A stretch of 64,000 bases of DNA, taken from NCBI GenBank assembly GCA_947462335.1, contig OX381710.1, forward strand, positions 34,223,204 to 34,287,203, written 5' to 3'. A program made the translations under genes and the position numbers. Below are positions 1 through 9,628 of this stretch, piece by piece. A model generated the notes under the pieces. That model was given only the letters and a program-made list of their open reading frames with translations, did no database searches and was not told the DNA's origin. The stretch is from Harmothoe impar (Eukaryota; Annelida; Polychaeta; Phyllodocida; Polynoidae). Position 1 is the stretch's first letter, and each line of letters starts with the position of its first letter.

Positions 1-2252
1 TCCGAATAACCTTTGTTACTAGGAAGCTTCCCGGAAGCTGGGGTAGAGCTAGATTTCTGTCGACCCTTGAATTTCAGGGCGTCTACTCTCTCCTCCCCTT
101 CAGATTCTTCCGCGGAAGAATCGTCACCATCTAAGGAATGTTCAATTCCAGAGACGCGCTGTCCCCTATTAGCGGGTATCATACCAGCCAACAGTATCTT
201 CTTTTTGTCATGTTGATCAATCGCCATGAACAAATCTGCTAAGGAAGACCCAGCTTCCCAAGCTCTACCACATACTTTAGCATGTTCAGGATCACTCAAT
301 CCACTAATAAATCTTACAAATAGGGATTCTATGTAATATTCAGCATCCCTACTCCATTCTGGCCTAGCCTGTCGCAATAATCGCTGCAATTCTAGCCCAA
401 AAATTTTAGCAGATTCCTTCGGTTTCTGCGTTCTTCTCTGAAACAGAGTCCAGTGATCTACTGTCACCATTTTCCCAAAAGTATAACAAGCTAATACTTC
501 CAACTGGTCGTATGTAGCTTCTGGCCCGTAAGTGTCCCTCCATTCTTCAACCACTATCTTACCCGGGCCGTCACTCAACCATATCACAAAAGCTCCCAAG
601 GATTCCTCCTTGTTCCAGCAATTGTACTTACAATCATCTAGAAGTGATTGATATTCTTCCTTCCAGGGTCGTACACCCCTGTAAGGCTTAGTCACACGTG
701 CAGTTCTTTTAGCGGCATAATTAGAATGCACTAATTGACCCGACATGCGTCTACTCCAAGCCAGTAGGTCTGTACCGTCTTGACCTCGGCTAGAGCAATC
801 TAGTCCCAAATTACCTATGGCGGGGTCTCGATTATGTAATCGGTGCTCCGCCGGGGTCATTGTGACTCGCCGGTTCAAAGGAACCTTTCTCTTGGGTACA
901 TCGTCAGATGATTTATCTGATTCAGATTCTGAACCCTCATCAAAGCGTGGGCCTTGATAGCCTGACAATCCCTTAGTGTTTTTATGCACCGGGTTTGACC
1001 TTCCCTTTGTTCCCGGTTGGGTCCCCTTATTCATCCTCTCCCTCGGCCTAATCTCAGGATCTTTATTGACCCCCGAGTGTGTTTCCGTGGCCGGAGGTGG
1101 GTATGAATAAGTTGCATCTGGGCAATACCTATAATTACCCTTGCTATCATAACCTCCCGGATTCCCATATAGAGCCGGGTCATCTCCCGCGAAGGGGTTC
1201 AATGAGCCATAACTATGATTCACCACTTCATCTCGAAATTTATTTTTATAATGTCGAGACACTTCCTCCTCTGGAGACATTTCCCTGTTAACCGGACCAA
1301 TTCTGGCATGATTAACTGGTTCCCATCCAAGAGAGCGCCCGGTAACATTCACTCTCCTTGAATCTTTCTCTCTGTTCTTATACACAGAGTCTTCCACATT
1401 CCTCAATCCATTATCATTAATAAATGGATCGAATTGAGGTAATGCTTCCTCCTTACTAGTAGTAGGAGTACTATCAGGAACAGTTTCCGGCCTGCCAGCT
1501 GGAAGTTGTTCCTCCCCCTGCTGTTCCATTGCCTTCAACAATTCACCCCGCAGGAGAGTTTTCCTAGCTTCAAGGGAACAGACAGCTTCCACCTCAGCTT
1601 TCCGTTTCCTTTCTAACTCTTCCGTTTCTTCCAGGATTTGTATCCTGGTGGATTCATTATCCTTGACCAACTGGTCTCTGCCCTTCTCGAGCTCCTCTGT
1701 CCCCTTCTTCAAGGCATACCATTCTCTAGAGTATTTTTTCAACTCCCTCTCATACCTCTCCTTAAGAGATTCAGAATGTTCATTCTCCTTCTGGTTCTCA
1801 GCAATCTTTGCCTGAATCTTTTGGTATTCATGCGATTCCTGAGCAACCTTCTTTTTCATATACCGGTTGTCCTCTATCAACCGTTCTCTCTCTTCTATCA
1901 GAGTTCCTTTTACCCTCTGATTCTCAGAGAGAATCTCGTCCCTTTCTTTTACCAGGGAAGTCAATTCGTCAGTCAATGCAGCATACTGATCCTCCATTGA
2001 CTGCTTGTCCAATCGGACATTTTCCCAGTAGAGGTCATCCTCTTCCCGAGCCAAACGCTCGTCATATTCCCTCTGGAATTTCTCATCCCCTACATAGGGT
2101 TCCACCCAGGAAAGATCCTGCAACTTCCTCTTCTTCTGTCCTGGCTTCAAGCCCTCTCCAGGGTCCACCCCTGGCACCTCCAGGCGAGTTGATTCCAACT
2201 CCCCTTCACTCAGCTCTGGGCCAGAGCCGCCCAGGCTACCACCGGTAGCCAT
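1..2252 (-). CDS. gag-like protein of an LTR retrotransposon (partial, open at left edge)
   Basis: Reading the minus strand from the ATG at 2252 gives 750 codons without a stop, leaving the window still open. The first ~75 residues are acidic. Residues ~75-240 are Glu/Lys/Arg-rich with heptad-like spacing and look like a long coiled coil. Residues ~490-690 resemble a retrotransposon gag (capsid) domain: a Trp-rich stretch, a W-K-E-E-Y segment, a Phe-x-x-R/Q-rich helix and a repeated aromatic/Leu pattern. A charged Ser/Glu-rich linker follows. No zinc knuckle is seen before the edge. The ATG lies 107 bp downstream of the tRNA-His primer-binding site and LTR, which supports gag as first gene of an element whose pol would lie off the window. 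The role (capsid of a retrotransposon particle) is inferred from position and composition. It could be a longer gag-pol fusion. Plus-strand frames here are shadows. Confidence 0.8.
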   Translation of the reverse strand, partial: MATGGSLGGSGPELSEGELESTRLEVPGVDPGEGLKPGQKKRKLQDLSWVEPYVGDEKFQREYDERLAREEDDLYWENVRLDKQSMEDQYAALTDELTSLVKERDEILSENQRVKGTLIEERERLIEDNRYMKKKVAQESHEYQKIQAKIAENQKENEHSESLKERYERELKKYSREWYALKKGTEELEKGRDQLVKDNESTRIQILEETEELERKRKAEVEAVCSLEARKTLLRGELLKAMEQQGEEQLPAGRPETVPDSTPTTSKEEALPQFDPFINDNGLRNVEDSVYKNREKDSRRVNVTGRSLGWEPVNHARIGPVNREMSPEEEVSRHYKNKFRDEVVNHSYGSLNPFAGDDPALYGNPGGYDSKGNYRYCPDATYSYPPPATETHSGVNKDPEIRPRERMNKGTQPGTKGRSNPVHKNTKGLSGYQGPRFDEGSESESDKSSDDVPKRKVPLNRRVTMTPAEHRLHNRDPAIGNLGLDCSSRGQDGTDLLAWSRRMSGQLVHSNYAAKRTARVTKPYRGVRPWKEEYQSLLDDCKYNCWNKEESLGAFVIWLSDGPGKIVVEEWRDTYGPEATYDQLEVLACYTFGKMVTVDHWTLFQRRTQKPKESAKIFGLELQRLLRQARPEWSRDAEYYIESLFVRFISGLSDPEHAKVCGRAWEAGSSLADLFMAIDQHDKKKILLAGMIPANRGQRVSGIEHSLDGDDSSAEESEGEERVDALKFKGRQKSSSTPASGKLPSNKGYS

Positions 2253-2358
2253 TGTCCGTCCACTAAAGGACTGTCTGTCCAATCAAGGACTTCCTGTTCA
2301 GTATAACCCGAACATATTCTCGAACAACTAGCTTGTTCTGCTACCTTTACTGCTACTG

Positions 2359-2370
2359 GTCACGGCACCA
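2359..2370 (-). other. primer-binding site complementary to tRNA-His 3' end
   Basis: On the minus strand TGGTGCCGTGAC follows the LTR by one base. It is the complement of the 3' terminus of animal tRNA-His (acceptor strand GTCACGGCA plus CCA), as I recall that tRNA. The match is 12 nt and then breaks. Confidence 0.7.
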
Positions 2371-2371
2371 G

Positions 2372-2855
2372 TGTGGTGGTTCGTAATTAACTCTAGGTTA
2401 AAGAACAACGATCACGGCAGTTTCCAGGTGCGAGAATATATCTATCTTTATTCACAAGAATAATAACTCTAGTTCCTTTACTAGGGAACGATCAGTGTAG
2501 AATGAATACACACAGGTAAATCAGGTTTCTCTATAAATAGAGGAAACGGTCAGTATACAACTCTTAGCATACAACTCTGTCCGCACGGTTGGACATGTGA
2601 AGTCTCTCGTCAGTCGGGCCTGCACTGACTGCCGTTCCAGGTAAACACATGGGTCTTATATAACACCGGCTCTTAGGTCACGTGGCCAGGTGGGTGGGTC
2701 GGCCGCCCACCTGAGAGCGGCACACGGTCACCTGAAGAGGACCTGCGCCCTCTCCCGGGAACTGTGTGCACTAGCTCCAGGTGGAGAAGCCGAGTAAACA
2801 GACGTTACCCGGAAATACCGTGTATGAGATTAATATGTAATATTATGCCCCTACA
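2372..2855 (-). mobile_element. 5' LTR of the retrotransposon at 1-2855
   Basis: Minus-strand sequence starts TGTAGGGGC at 2855 and ends CCACCACA at 2372, giving a 484-bp TG...CA unit directly before a primer-binding site. It holds a TATATAA box (2656-2662) and, 3' of it, an AATAAA signal (2447-2452), the order expected for U3-R-U5. The partner LTR and target duplication are outside the window, so the 2855 boundary rests on the TG terminus alone. Confidence 0.7.
2655..2663 (-). promoter_or_regulatory. TATA box of the LTR
   Basis: TTATATAAG on the minus strand lies about 200 bp into the LTR and about 200 bp before its AATAAA, as for a Pol II LTR promoter. No experimental start site is implied. 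Confidence 0.5.
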
Positions 2856-3091
2856 TATGTATGTATCTACTTAGCCAGATTTTTTTTCTTCAAACTGATC
2901 AACCTATTCAAATGAGGTTTTCTGAATGGGACACCTTTTTTGTGTTTTGAAAAATCCATATATCAAAGACAGCCTCAAGTCTCTATATGGCCACTTCTAC
3001 AGGACAATAATTGTCCTATAGATAAACTGGCTTCAATGGATGGAGCTACCATGGTGTGCGGTATCTAGGTCCTGAGGAAGATAGGCCCCGT

Positions 3092-3190
3092 GACGTTCAG
3101 CCACCTGATCTTCAGCCCCCTGATCTTCAGCCCTCCGGATTTTTGGCCCCCTGATCTTAGGCCCTCCTGATCTTAGGCCCTCCTGAAGAT
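3092..3190 (+). repeat. ~17-bp tandem repeat (CCTGATCTTAGGCCC-type)
   Basis: Five to six degenerate units of CCTGATCTT(A/C)(A/G)GCCC run in a row inside the transposon core. Confidence 0.6.
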
Positions 3191-3284
3191 AGGCCATGTG
3201 TCCAACTATCCAACGTCCAAATTCAAACATACCACCACCAAAAGCAGGTTATGTAGTTATTGATGAAAGAGAAACCTATTTTTG

Positions 3285-3810
3285 AAACACCCAATAACCC
3301 AACACCCGACCAGGTTATAAAACCCACATGTTTTGGTATATTTCTGGCTATTCAAACACCTGATAACCCAACACCCGACCAGGTTATGAAACCAAGACAT
3401 TTTGGTACATTTCTGGCTATTCAAACACCCAATAACCCAACACCCGACCAGGTTATGAAACCAACACGTTTTGGTATATGCCTGGCCATACAAACACCCA
3501 ATAACCCAACACCCGACCAGGTTATGAAACCAAGACATTTTGGTACATTTCTGGCTATTCAAACACCCAATAACCCAACACCCGACCAGGCTATGAAACC
3601 AACACGTTTTAGTATATGTCTGGCTATTCAAACACCCAATAACCCAACACCCGACCAGGTTATGAAACCAAGACATTTTGGTACATTTCTGGCTATTCAA
3701 ACACCCAATAACCCAACACCCGACCATGTTATGAAACCAACACGTTTTAGTATATGTCTGGCTATTCAAACACCCAGTAACCCAACACCCGACCAGGTTA
3801 TGAAACCCGT
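3285..3810 (+). repeat. 69-bp tandem repeat array
   Basis: ACACCCGACC recurs at exactly 69-bp steps (3302, 3371, 3440, 3509 and on), about 7.5 units. Alternate units differ (AAGACATTTTGGTACATTT versus AACACGTTTTRGTATATGY), so the higher-order period is 138 bp. Because 69 is a multiple of three, long frames open on both strands; I do not regard them as genes. Confidence 0.9.
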
Positions 3811-3811
3811 T

Positions 3812-4215
3812 CATGTGACCACCAAACACCCGATCATGTGCCTACCAAACACCCGACCATGTGACTACCAAACACCCGACCATGTGCCTACCAAACACCC
3901 GACCATGTGCCTACCAAACACCCAACCATGTGTTGGGTGGTCAGGTGTTCGGTAGGTGATCGGGTGTTGTGTGGTCAGACGTTGGATAGGTGATCGGGTG
4001 TTGGGTGGTCGGGTGTTTGGTGGTCGGGTGTTTGGTAGGTAATCGGGTGTTGAGTGGTCAGACGTTGGATAGGTGATCGGGTGTTGGGTGGTCGGGTGTT
4101 TAATTGGAGATCGGGTGTTGGGTGGTCAGACGTTGGATAGGTGATTGGGTGTTGGGTGGTCGGGTGTTGGGTGGTCAGACGTTGGATAGGTGTTCGGACG
4201 TTTGGTAGGTGATTG
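3812..4215 (+). repeat. 23-bp tandem repeats followed by inverted CACCCGACCAC-type repeats
   Basis: From 3812 to ~3930 the unit ACCAAACACCCGACCATGTG repeats at 23 bp. From ~3935 to 4215 the same motif appears in reverse orientation (GGTCGGGTGTTGGGTGG with GGTCAGACGTTGGATAGG) in a more irregular array. The two halves form an inverted arrangement that could fold. Confidence 0.8.
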
Positions 4216-4841
4216 CACAGGTGACTCATGCCGTGGTTGTTGCATATTAACCAGGGCCATGCCACTGACTGGTAATAGATGTACTAATCACTAATAAATG
4301 ACTACCGTAAATTCCTGTGTGTAACCTGTGGGTTATACTAGAACCAAACCTCTAGTGCAGGTTATACAATACTCTCAGGTCTAGGTGCGGGTAATACAAG
4401 GGATTTTGAAAGTATAGTACAGTACTAAAATCAAAATTTTCAAGCCCTAGATAGAGGTTATAGAATTCTCTCAAAGTCTGGTGTGGGTTATATGTGAGAT
4501 GCGGGTGTACACAGGATTTTATGGTAGCCTCATAAGTCCAGGTTACCTGCATGGGCAATGCTAACTTTTAGCTAAGGGTTAGCAGCAAAACGCTAAGATA
4601 GGATAGGAACTTTGGGCACGTAATTTTCGCTAATGATTGTACAAAAGTTAGTAAAATCTTAGTACAACCTACTAATACTTTGGACTAACATTTGAGATTC
4701 ATTATTTTCAGTGTGGGCCTTAGTGATATGAGAAAAGTTATTGCATGGAGAGTGCATCAGAATGCACTATTTCAAGTCTAGATATTCAACATTTTCTTGG
4801 AGGGTGTTCCCTTGTTCTCTGCAGGAAGTGCAAGGAGCTTA

Positions 4842-4988
4842 CCCAGCTAACAAAAAAACGTTATTTTACGTCAAAATAACGTTACAAAATTTCATATAAC
4901 GTTATGCCATAGTAAGGAGCCATAGAGACACGTTATTTAACGTTAAATAACGTTATAAAATGTTGTATAACGTTTTTTGTTCACTGGG
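4842..4988 (+). mobile_element. MITE rich in AACGTTAT, copy 1
   Basis: A 147-bp palindromic element with termini CCCAGCTAACAAAAAAACG and the complement of CGTTTTTTGTTCACTGGG, flanked by TA on both sides. The interior repeats ACGTTAT/ATAACGT several times. A second copy (149 bp) sits in the LTR retrotransposon at 20601-20749. It has no coding capacity. Confidence 0.8.
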
Positions 4989-5389
4989 TAGGCTCTAAAA
5001 ATGCACAGAATGCACCATTTTGGTTCTAAAAATGTCAAAAAAATTGCTGTGGGGCCTAATAAACAATATCACTTAGTGACATGGGGTTTTCCTTAGTGAA
5101 ATGCGACATGGGGACCCCCCCCCCCACCAAGGGCCCCCAAAGGTGCAGGGCAGGAGAGCATAGGGAAGGACGAGTAGGGTGCAAGATTCACATATATAGT
5201 CAAATAGTGGGGGAGGGGGCTAGGGTACGATGGTAGGGCAGCATGAGGGGGAATGAAAACTGCAATTTATACAGTTAAGGGTAATTGATCCAGTTATGGG
5301 TTGCTGTAATAACGTTATCTACATGTAGTAACACCCTTAAGTACCAATGATATATAATATTATAGTCTAGATGAGCATGTAAAATGTCA

Positions 5390-5660
5390 TGAGTTTTTCT
5401 CGCAAAATTGGCCATTTTCAGGAGGCTCGACTATGATTGCCTACTTTCAGGTGAATGAATTTTGTTGAGATTTCTACACTTTTCTCGCCAAATTCACTTT
5501 TTCTTTGTGAAATTTGACAATTTCAAGATTTTTGTCTTTTTTTTGCCAAATTCGTTATTTTCAGCAATTAAACTTTGGAACACCTTTTGACTTTTTTCTC
5601 ATCAAATAAGACATTTTCATGAATTTAACTTTTTTTTTTAAAGATACTTTTTTGTCAATC
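5390..5660 (+). repeat. degenerate T-rich repeats (CGCCAAATTC-NN-TTTTCA type)
   Basis: Four or so imperfect ~75-bp units, each with a (T)n-CTCGCCAAATTC-like start and a TTTTCA(G/A)AATTTAACTTT-like end. This is a low-complexity AT-rich stretch with no gene. Confidence 0.35.
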
Positions 5661-5948
5661 ATTTTCATCTTACATTACCTCATTCTGACTATACCATCAC
5701 CATTTACTTCCTAGATACTCCCAAATAGCCCCTGGGTAATGTCAGACAATGGCCATATTGGCCGACAAGTAGACTTTCATTGAAGCAGATAACTGCTTTT
5801 TGCAACAGATAAATTGATACAGATAACGTCATTTTAATGCAGATAACGGTTGCAAGACCTGCCGTTGTATGCATTAGTGCAGTTAACGTTGGTTAGTGCA
5901 GATAACGGTTGTACAAATGCTCATACATACCTTTCAATTAATGTGTAA

Positions 5949-6130
5949 CATGAGGGGGTTGTGCTTGCGGTTGGGTTTACGCTTGGAGTTGGGGTTAAAC
6001 TTGGGGTTGGGACTAAGCTTGGGGTTGGGATTACGTTTGGGGTTGGTGTTCCACTTGGGCTTAGGGTTCAGCTTTGGATTGGGTTTGGCTTGGGGTTGGG
6101 GCTACGCTTGGGGGTTGGGGTTGGGCACAG
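5949..6130 (+). repeat. ~24-bp minisatellite (GGGGTTGGGNTTACGCTT)
   Basis: About seven degenerate units of TTGGGGTTGGGATTACGC occur in tandem. The open frames through it, rich in Leu-Gly or Val-Gly, are products of the repeat. Confidence 0.8.
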
Positions 6131-6712
6131 TAGGCAAACACACACTAAGTACACACACACTAGGTACACAGCATTATATACGATTGATTCAAAGGAAAAC
6201 AAATCCCTGAGTCTATTGTCATTAGGATCACACATTAGATCTTATGATGTGCCAGACTATTTAGTCTGAGGATAGTCGCAATATTATATAAGTTTTGGAG
6301 AAATAACCAGAACAACATATATTGGTGCAAGGACGGGGTTGTTGGTGCTCCGCTACTACATCCAGATCTGACATATATTGTAATTATAATATATATTGTA
6401 ATGTAGAGGTTTTACGAATAGAATATAGATATAGAATCAGTGTTCATTTACAATATTTGGATGAAACAAAGATATAGGAACCTGTAGAAAAACATGAGGA
6501 ATCCACTACATTCACATAATCCGTAATCATCTATTTCAGTTTCAAATCAGGTCCTATGAATGTATCATGATATAAATTTATAGACACCAAGTTGAAACTT
6601 AAATTGAAGAATTTATATCTATACATGTACATATTGATTGTCAATAAGATATTATTTAAATGATATGATCTGCTCTCTCTATCCACTTGCTAACCTAAAA
6701 TTAAAATCTCAG

Positions 6713-7307
6713 GAGCTACAACATACATCTGCCACACCTACTTGGGCAAACAGAGATGCATGTGGAAATGCAGTCAGACTATGAATCATCAGGATGCACA
6801 GGGAATTTGTCGACAAAATGGTGGTCACATGTTCATCCCTGAAGGTGTCCCAGAACCGTGGCTGACCATAGTGAATGCACTTTCACTGGGGTAAATACCA
6901 TGCCTCTCTTTCTTCTAGACATTCTATTTATAATACAAAAACATGAACCATTATTGAACTTAACGGCTATTATTATGATGAAAATATTTGATGAATTATG
7001 ACTCACTGGTTCCTTCATTGTAATTGTGTCTAAATATATAAACATGAATTACACTAAATTATGCTAGGGTTAGTGAACATAAGTAACACAACAACACTTT
7101 CATATTAAAGGGATGTAGGCTACTGGATTGGTATAACAGACAAGGTACAAGAAGGTACTTGGCAAAACATCCATGGGAAGACACCAACCTACATGAAGCC
7201 CCCTGATGGCAATAACACTGATAGTGAGGACTGCATGACCCTTAGCCCGCGAACTACCTATGTAGGAATAATAGGCTGCTCTATGTGGAGGGATTGCATA
7301 TGCCAAG
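6713..7307 (+). CDS. C-type lectin-like domain gene, copy A (exons 6713-6890 and 7111-7307)
   Basis: Two exons encode most of a C-type lectin-like domain (CTLD), an extracellular fold used for ligand binding. The first (after acceptor AAATCTCAG) carries C-H-T-Y-L-G, a C-x-W-x-C pair, an NHQDAQGICRQNGGH helix segment and the WLTI strand. It ends at GG|GTAAAT in phase 2. The second begins G|GATGTA (acceptor ATTAAAG), restores phase and gives the YWIGITD strand, W-x-N-I-H-G, a DCMTL strand and the final C-I-C-Q before the donor GTAAGT at 7308. The Ca2+-site triplets EPN/QPD and WND are absent, so sugar binding of the classic type is doubtful. The sequence upstream that matches copy B's first intron lacks the signal-peptide exon, which seems to be replaced by minisatellite and dispersed repeat. 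Copy A may therefore be a fragment or use another first exon. The exon sequences themselves are unbroken. Confidence 0.7.
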
Positions 7308-7529
7308 GTAAGTAGCCACAAAGGTTGGGCAGGATCTAGTTACAAGAAAGGAGAATGTCGACAAATGCTTGGTCAACTTTCAATTATTTCCATGGCATCA
7401 TACCATGTACTGGGAAAAGGGACCTTAGTGCACCCTACACTGAGGCCACTCTTTGTAGATTGTGTCACATAATTGTGGCACGATCTGCGAAAAGGGCCCT
7501 TAGTGCAGGGTGCATGAAGGTCCCTTTTC

Positions 7530-8085
7530 AAAGTTCATGCCACAATTATGATATTTTAAAAAAGGATCACAAGTATACTGAGGATATTTTGTCAAATGAT
7601 GACTCCCAGCAGGAGCTGTCCAAGCACAGCAGCCTGCACAGTGCCTGCTAGAAGTCCAATGAAATCTCAATTAAGATACATTCATTAGATAAAATAACAG
7701 AATTGAGTTTGAATAGAATTTAGTGAAAACACTAACTGGGTGCCCAATCTGCTGCAACTGTCCCAAGTGATGTTCTTTAACCACTTAATGTGGTCTGCAG
7801 GTAAGGCGTATTTCACATAGTGACTGAAACATACAAGGTCACACCAAACAAAGTTAGTCTGTGGATTTTACTTATATAAAAATGGTGACAATGAGCAAAG
7901 ATGTTAATTTGATTTTAATGGTTTCTTTTGTCATGTTGTCATACCAGAAAGTTATATTGTGTTTGGACAAGTCTATGTAAATGAAATAGTATCTGTTATA
8001 TTGGTTGCAGGTATTGTTTGGCCTATTTGTGGTTAGTAGGGTAGGTCAGGTATATACAAATCTACTTGAGTATGACTATAAGGCT
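7530..8085 (+). other. 3' region of lectin copy A, conserved in copy B and at 10126-11860
   Basis: GATCACAAGTATACTGAGG through AGTGCCTGCTAG and the following ~400 bp match 33575-33975 closely. Both copies keep the same frame (…KYTEDILSNDDSQQELS… then a stop), preceded in B by a good acceptor (CCTTTTTCGCAG, 33550s). It could be a terminal coding exon or a 3' UTR. Joined straight to the CTLD exon the phase does not fit, so a missing exon or a noncoding role must be assumed. Confidence 0.45.
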
Positions 8086-9029
8086 GTGTCTCTTGAGATC
8101 AGGCCAATGTGAATGTCTTTGACAGGGTGCCATTGTCATACAAGGAATCCCCTTAGTTGGGAGACTCCTTTAATATGTATGAATCTGAGTAAGTCTTGAG
8201 GTCTTGTAGTATAGTTGGTATTTATTACAAGTTGACAGCAACAGTACAGTAAGTACAAGTAGGTTCCACTCAGTTACACCTATCCACACAATAGTATAGG
8301 TCTTGGTAAGTATACCTAAGAACCCTGAGGTTAGTAATGGACTAGAGCCAAGGGGGTCCTACACCATGTCTGATAGTTGGGCCTAGTAGGGCATAGCCTA
8401 TAGCCTTGTTCTCAGTCAGTGGAGAGGTCCTTGCTCAGTGGTGTCCATGTGTAGAGTGATGATGGAGATGTGAGAGGCTGGGGTTTATAAGGGGCCCAGC
8501 CCTCACCTTGGTCTAGACAATGTTAGAGGGCTGTAACAGTCAGAGAGACAGTCACACAATACCCCTCCATAGTTTGTCTACCCCTGTTAGTGTACATCAA
8601 AAGGGGTGACCCTTATGCTGGTCTGTGGGAACAATGGTCCCCCTAGCTAACAGTGGGAAACAATGTGCGGAATGAGCGTCGCCTGCCGGCGACGGGAGTG
8701 CCGACTGGAGCGCCGCCTATGCGGGCCGGCGGCGGCAGTAGCGCCTGTCGCCGTCGGCCGTTATGCGGGCGGTCATACCTGACACCATCTTTAACCGGTG
8801 TCATCTTTGACTGGCTTGATAGGAAACGTTTTTCAGGCCAGATAAAGGTATAAATGGGCAACTAATTACTAATTTAAAGTGTTATAACATCCATTAACCT
8901 TTTCAGCCCATTTATATCATCATCTGTCCTAAATAAAGTGTTTTCTATCAAGCCAGTCAAATATGGCACCCAGTCAAAGATGGCACCCGGTCAAAGACAT
9001 TCACATTGGTCCAATCTCATGAGACAGTC
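8085..9029 (+). mobile_element. foldback element (GGCTGTGTCTCATGAG family), copy 1, interrupted
   Basis: The left arm AAGGCTGTGTCTCTTGAGATC...CTTTGACAGGGTGCC and the right arm GGCACCCGGTCAAAGACATT...CTCATGAGACAGTCATAAG are inverted repeats enclosing AACGTTTTTCAGGCCAGATAAA and its complement-like partner. The copy at the same place in the lectin B duplicate (34822-35073) is uninterrupted, so ~630 bp (8142-8771) was inserted into the left arm later. Confidence 0.75.
8142..8771 (-). mobile_element. inserted LTR-like sequence with 7-bp flanking repeat
   Basis: GTCATAC stands at 8135-8141 and again at 8772-8778. The foldback copy in lectin B has no such insert. On the minus strand the insert holds TGTTAGCTAGGG (8652), a CTTATAAACC TATA-like box (~8480) and an AATAAA signal (~8220), the layout of a solo LTR. 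The part from 8653 to 8771 is a GC-rich, hairpin-forming block unlike the rest and does not fit a simple LTR. No coding sequence. Confidence 0.45.
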
Positions 9030-9287
9030 ATAAGTATCTTTTATGTTGGTTGCAATATTGTTTTGCCAACTTGTGGTTAGTCCGGCAGGTCAGCCATATA
9101 CCAATCTAGTTGAGCATGAGGTGAGTATGACTATAGGTAGGTAGGGAAGGTAAGGGTTTCTGATTGTAAGAGGAGTGGAGAGGGATAGGGGCTGTATGGC
9201 TGGGAAGGCCAAAGAATGATTAGGTACATGGAGGGGGATTTGTTAATTCCTTTTGATTTGGCATGAAAGATACATAGAAAAGGTGTA

Positions 9288-9364
9288 CGAGTAGAGTTCC
9301 TCACTGAGGGTTATTTCACGAGGCAAAGCCAAGTGAAATAACCCTCAGTGGGTAACTCTACGAG
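9288..9364 (+). repeat. hairpin with GAGGGTTATTTCAC stem
   Basis: CGAGTAGAGTT-CTCACTGAGGGTTATTTCAC is mirrored by GTGAAATAACCCTCAGTG-GTAACTCTACG, giving ~32-bp arms and a short loop. Related stems stand at 10045-10095 and 35328-35383, and a half-stem at ~9497. Confidence 0.75.
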
Positions 9365-9628
9365 TGCTCCTTTGTGTTTATTTCATGCCATTATTAATAA
9401 TATTAGTCAGAATTCCACATAAATACTCTGAAAAAGCTAATTTTTAGTGATTATATCAATGATTTTTATAATTTGACAGGCCGTGAAACACGGACGAGGG
9501 TTATTTCACGGGGGGTGTTAAATACGGCCTTCCTTGGTTAAGTCAATGGGAGTGCCGTATTCACCATGAAATAAATAATATGTGTACATATGACAACAGT
9601 TCACGAGTATAGTTTCCCACTCCATTAA

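Larger units (their letters stand above)
2874..4713 (-). mobile_element. non-autonomous transposon, long copy with satellite core
   Basis: Both flanks (2874-3060 and 4212-4713) match, in inverse orientation, the compact 617-bp copy at 32324-32940. Read on the minus strand it begins CACTGAAAATAATGAATC and ends ATCTGGC. The compact copy has only ~25 bp where this one has ~1.1 kb of tandem repeats, so the arrays grew inside the element or were captured by it. No TIRs, coding region or clear target duplication are visible at this copy. The class is unknown; tandem-repeat cores are known in Helitron-like and other non-autonomous elements. Confidence 0.65.

Noticed and set aside
1638..2248. Plus-strand frames over the gag region
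   Set aside because: Shadows of the 750-codon minus-strand frame, which alone fits the LTR and primer site.
3812..3935. CRISPR-like regular 23-bp repeats
   Set aside because: There are no unique spacers. This is a plain minisatellite in an animal genome.
3257..3955. Long open frames on both strands (190-231 residues) with 23-residue repeats
   Set aside because: They follow from a 69-bp tandem repeat without stop codons. Both strands are open equally and no domain or splice context is present.
5896..6269. Gly/Leu/Val-rich plus-strand frames
   Set aside because: Translation of a 24-bp minisatellite in two frames.
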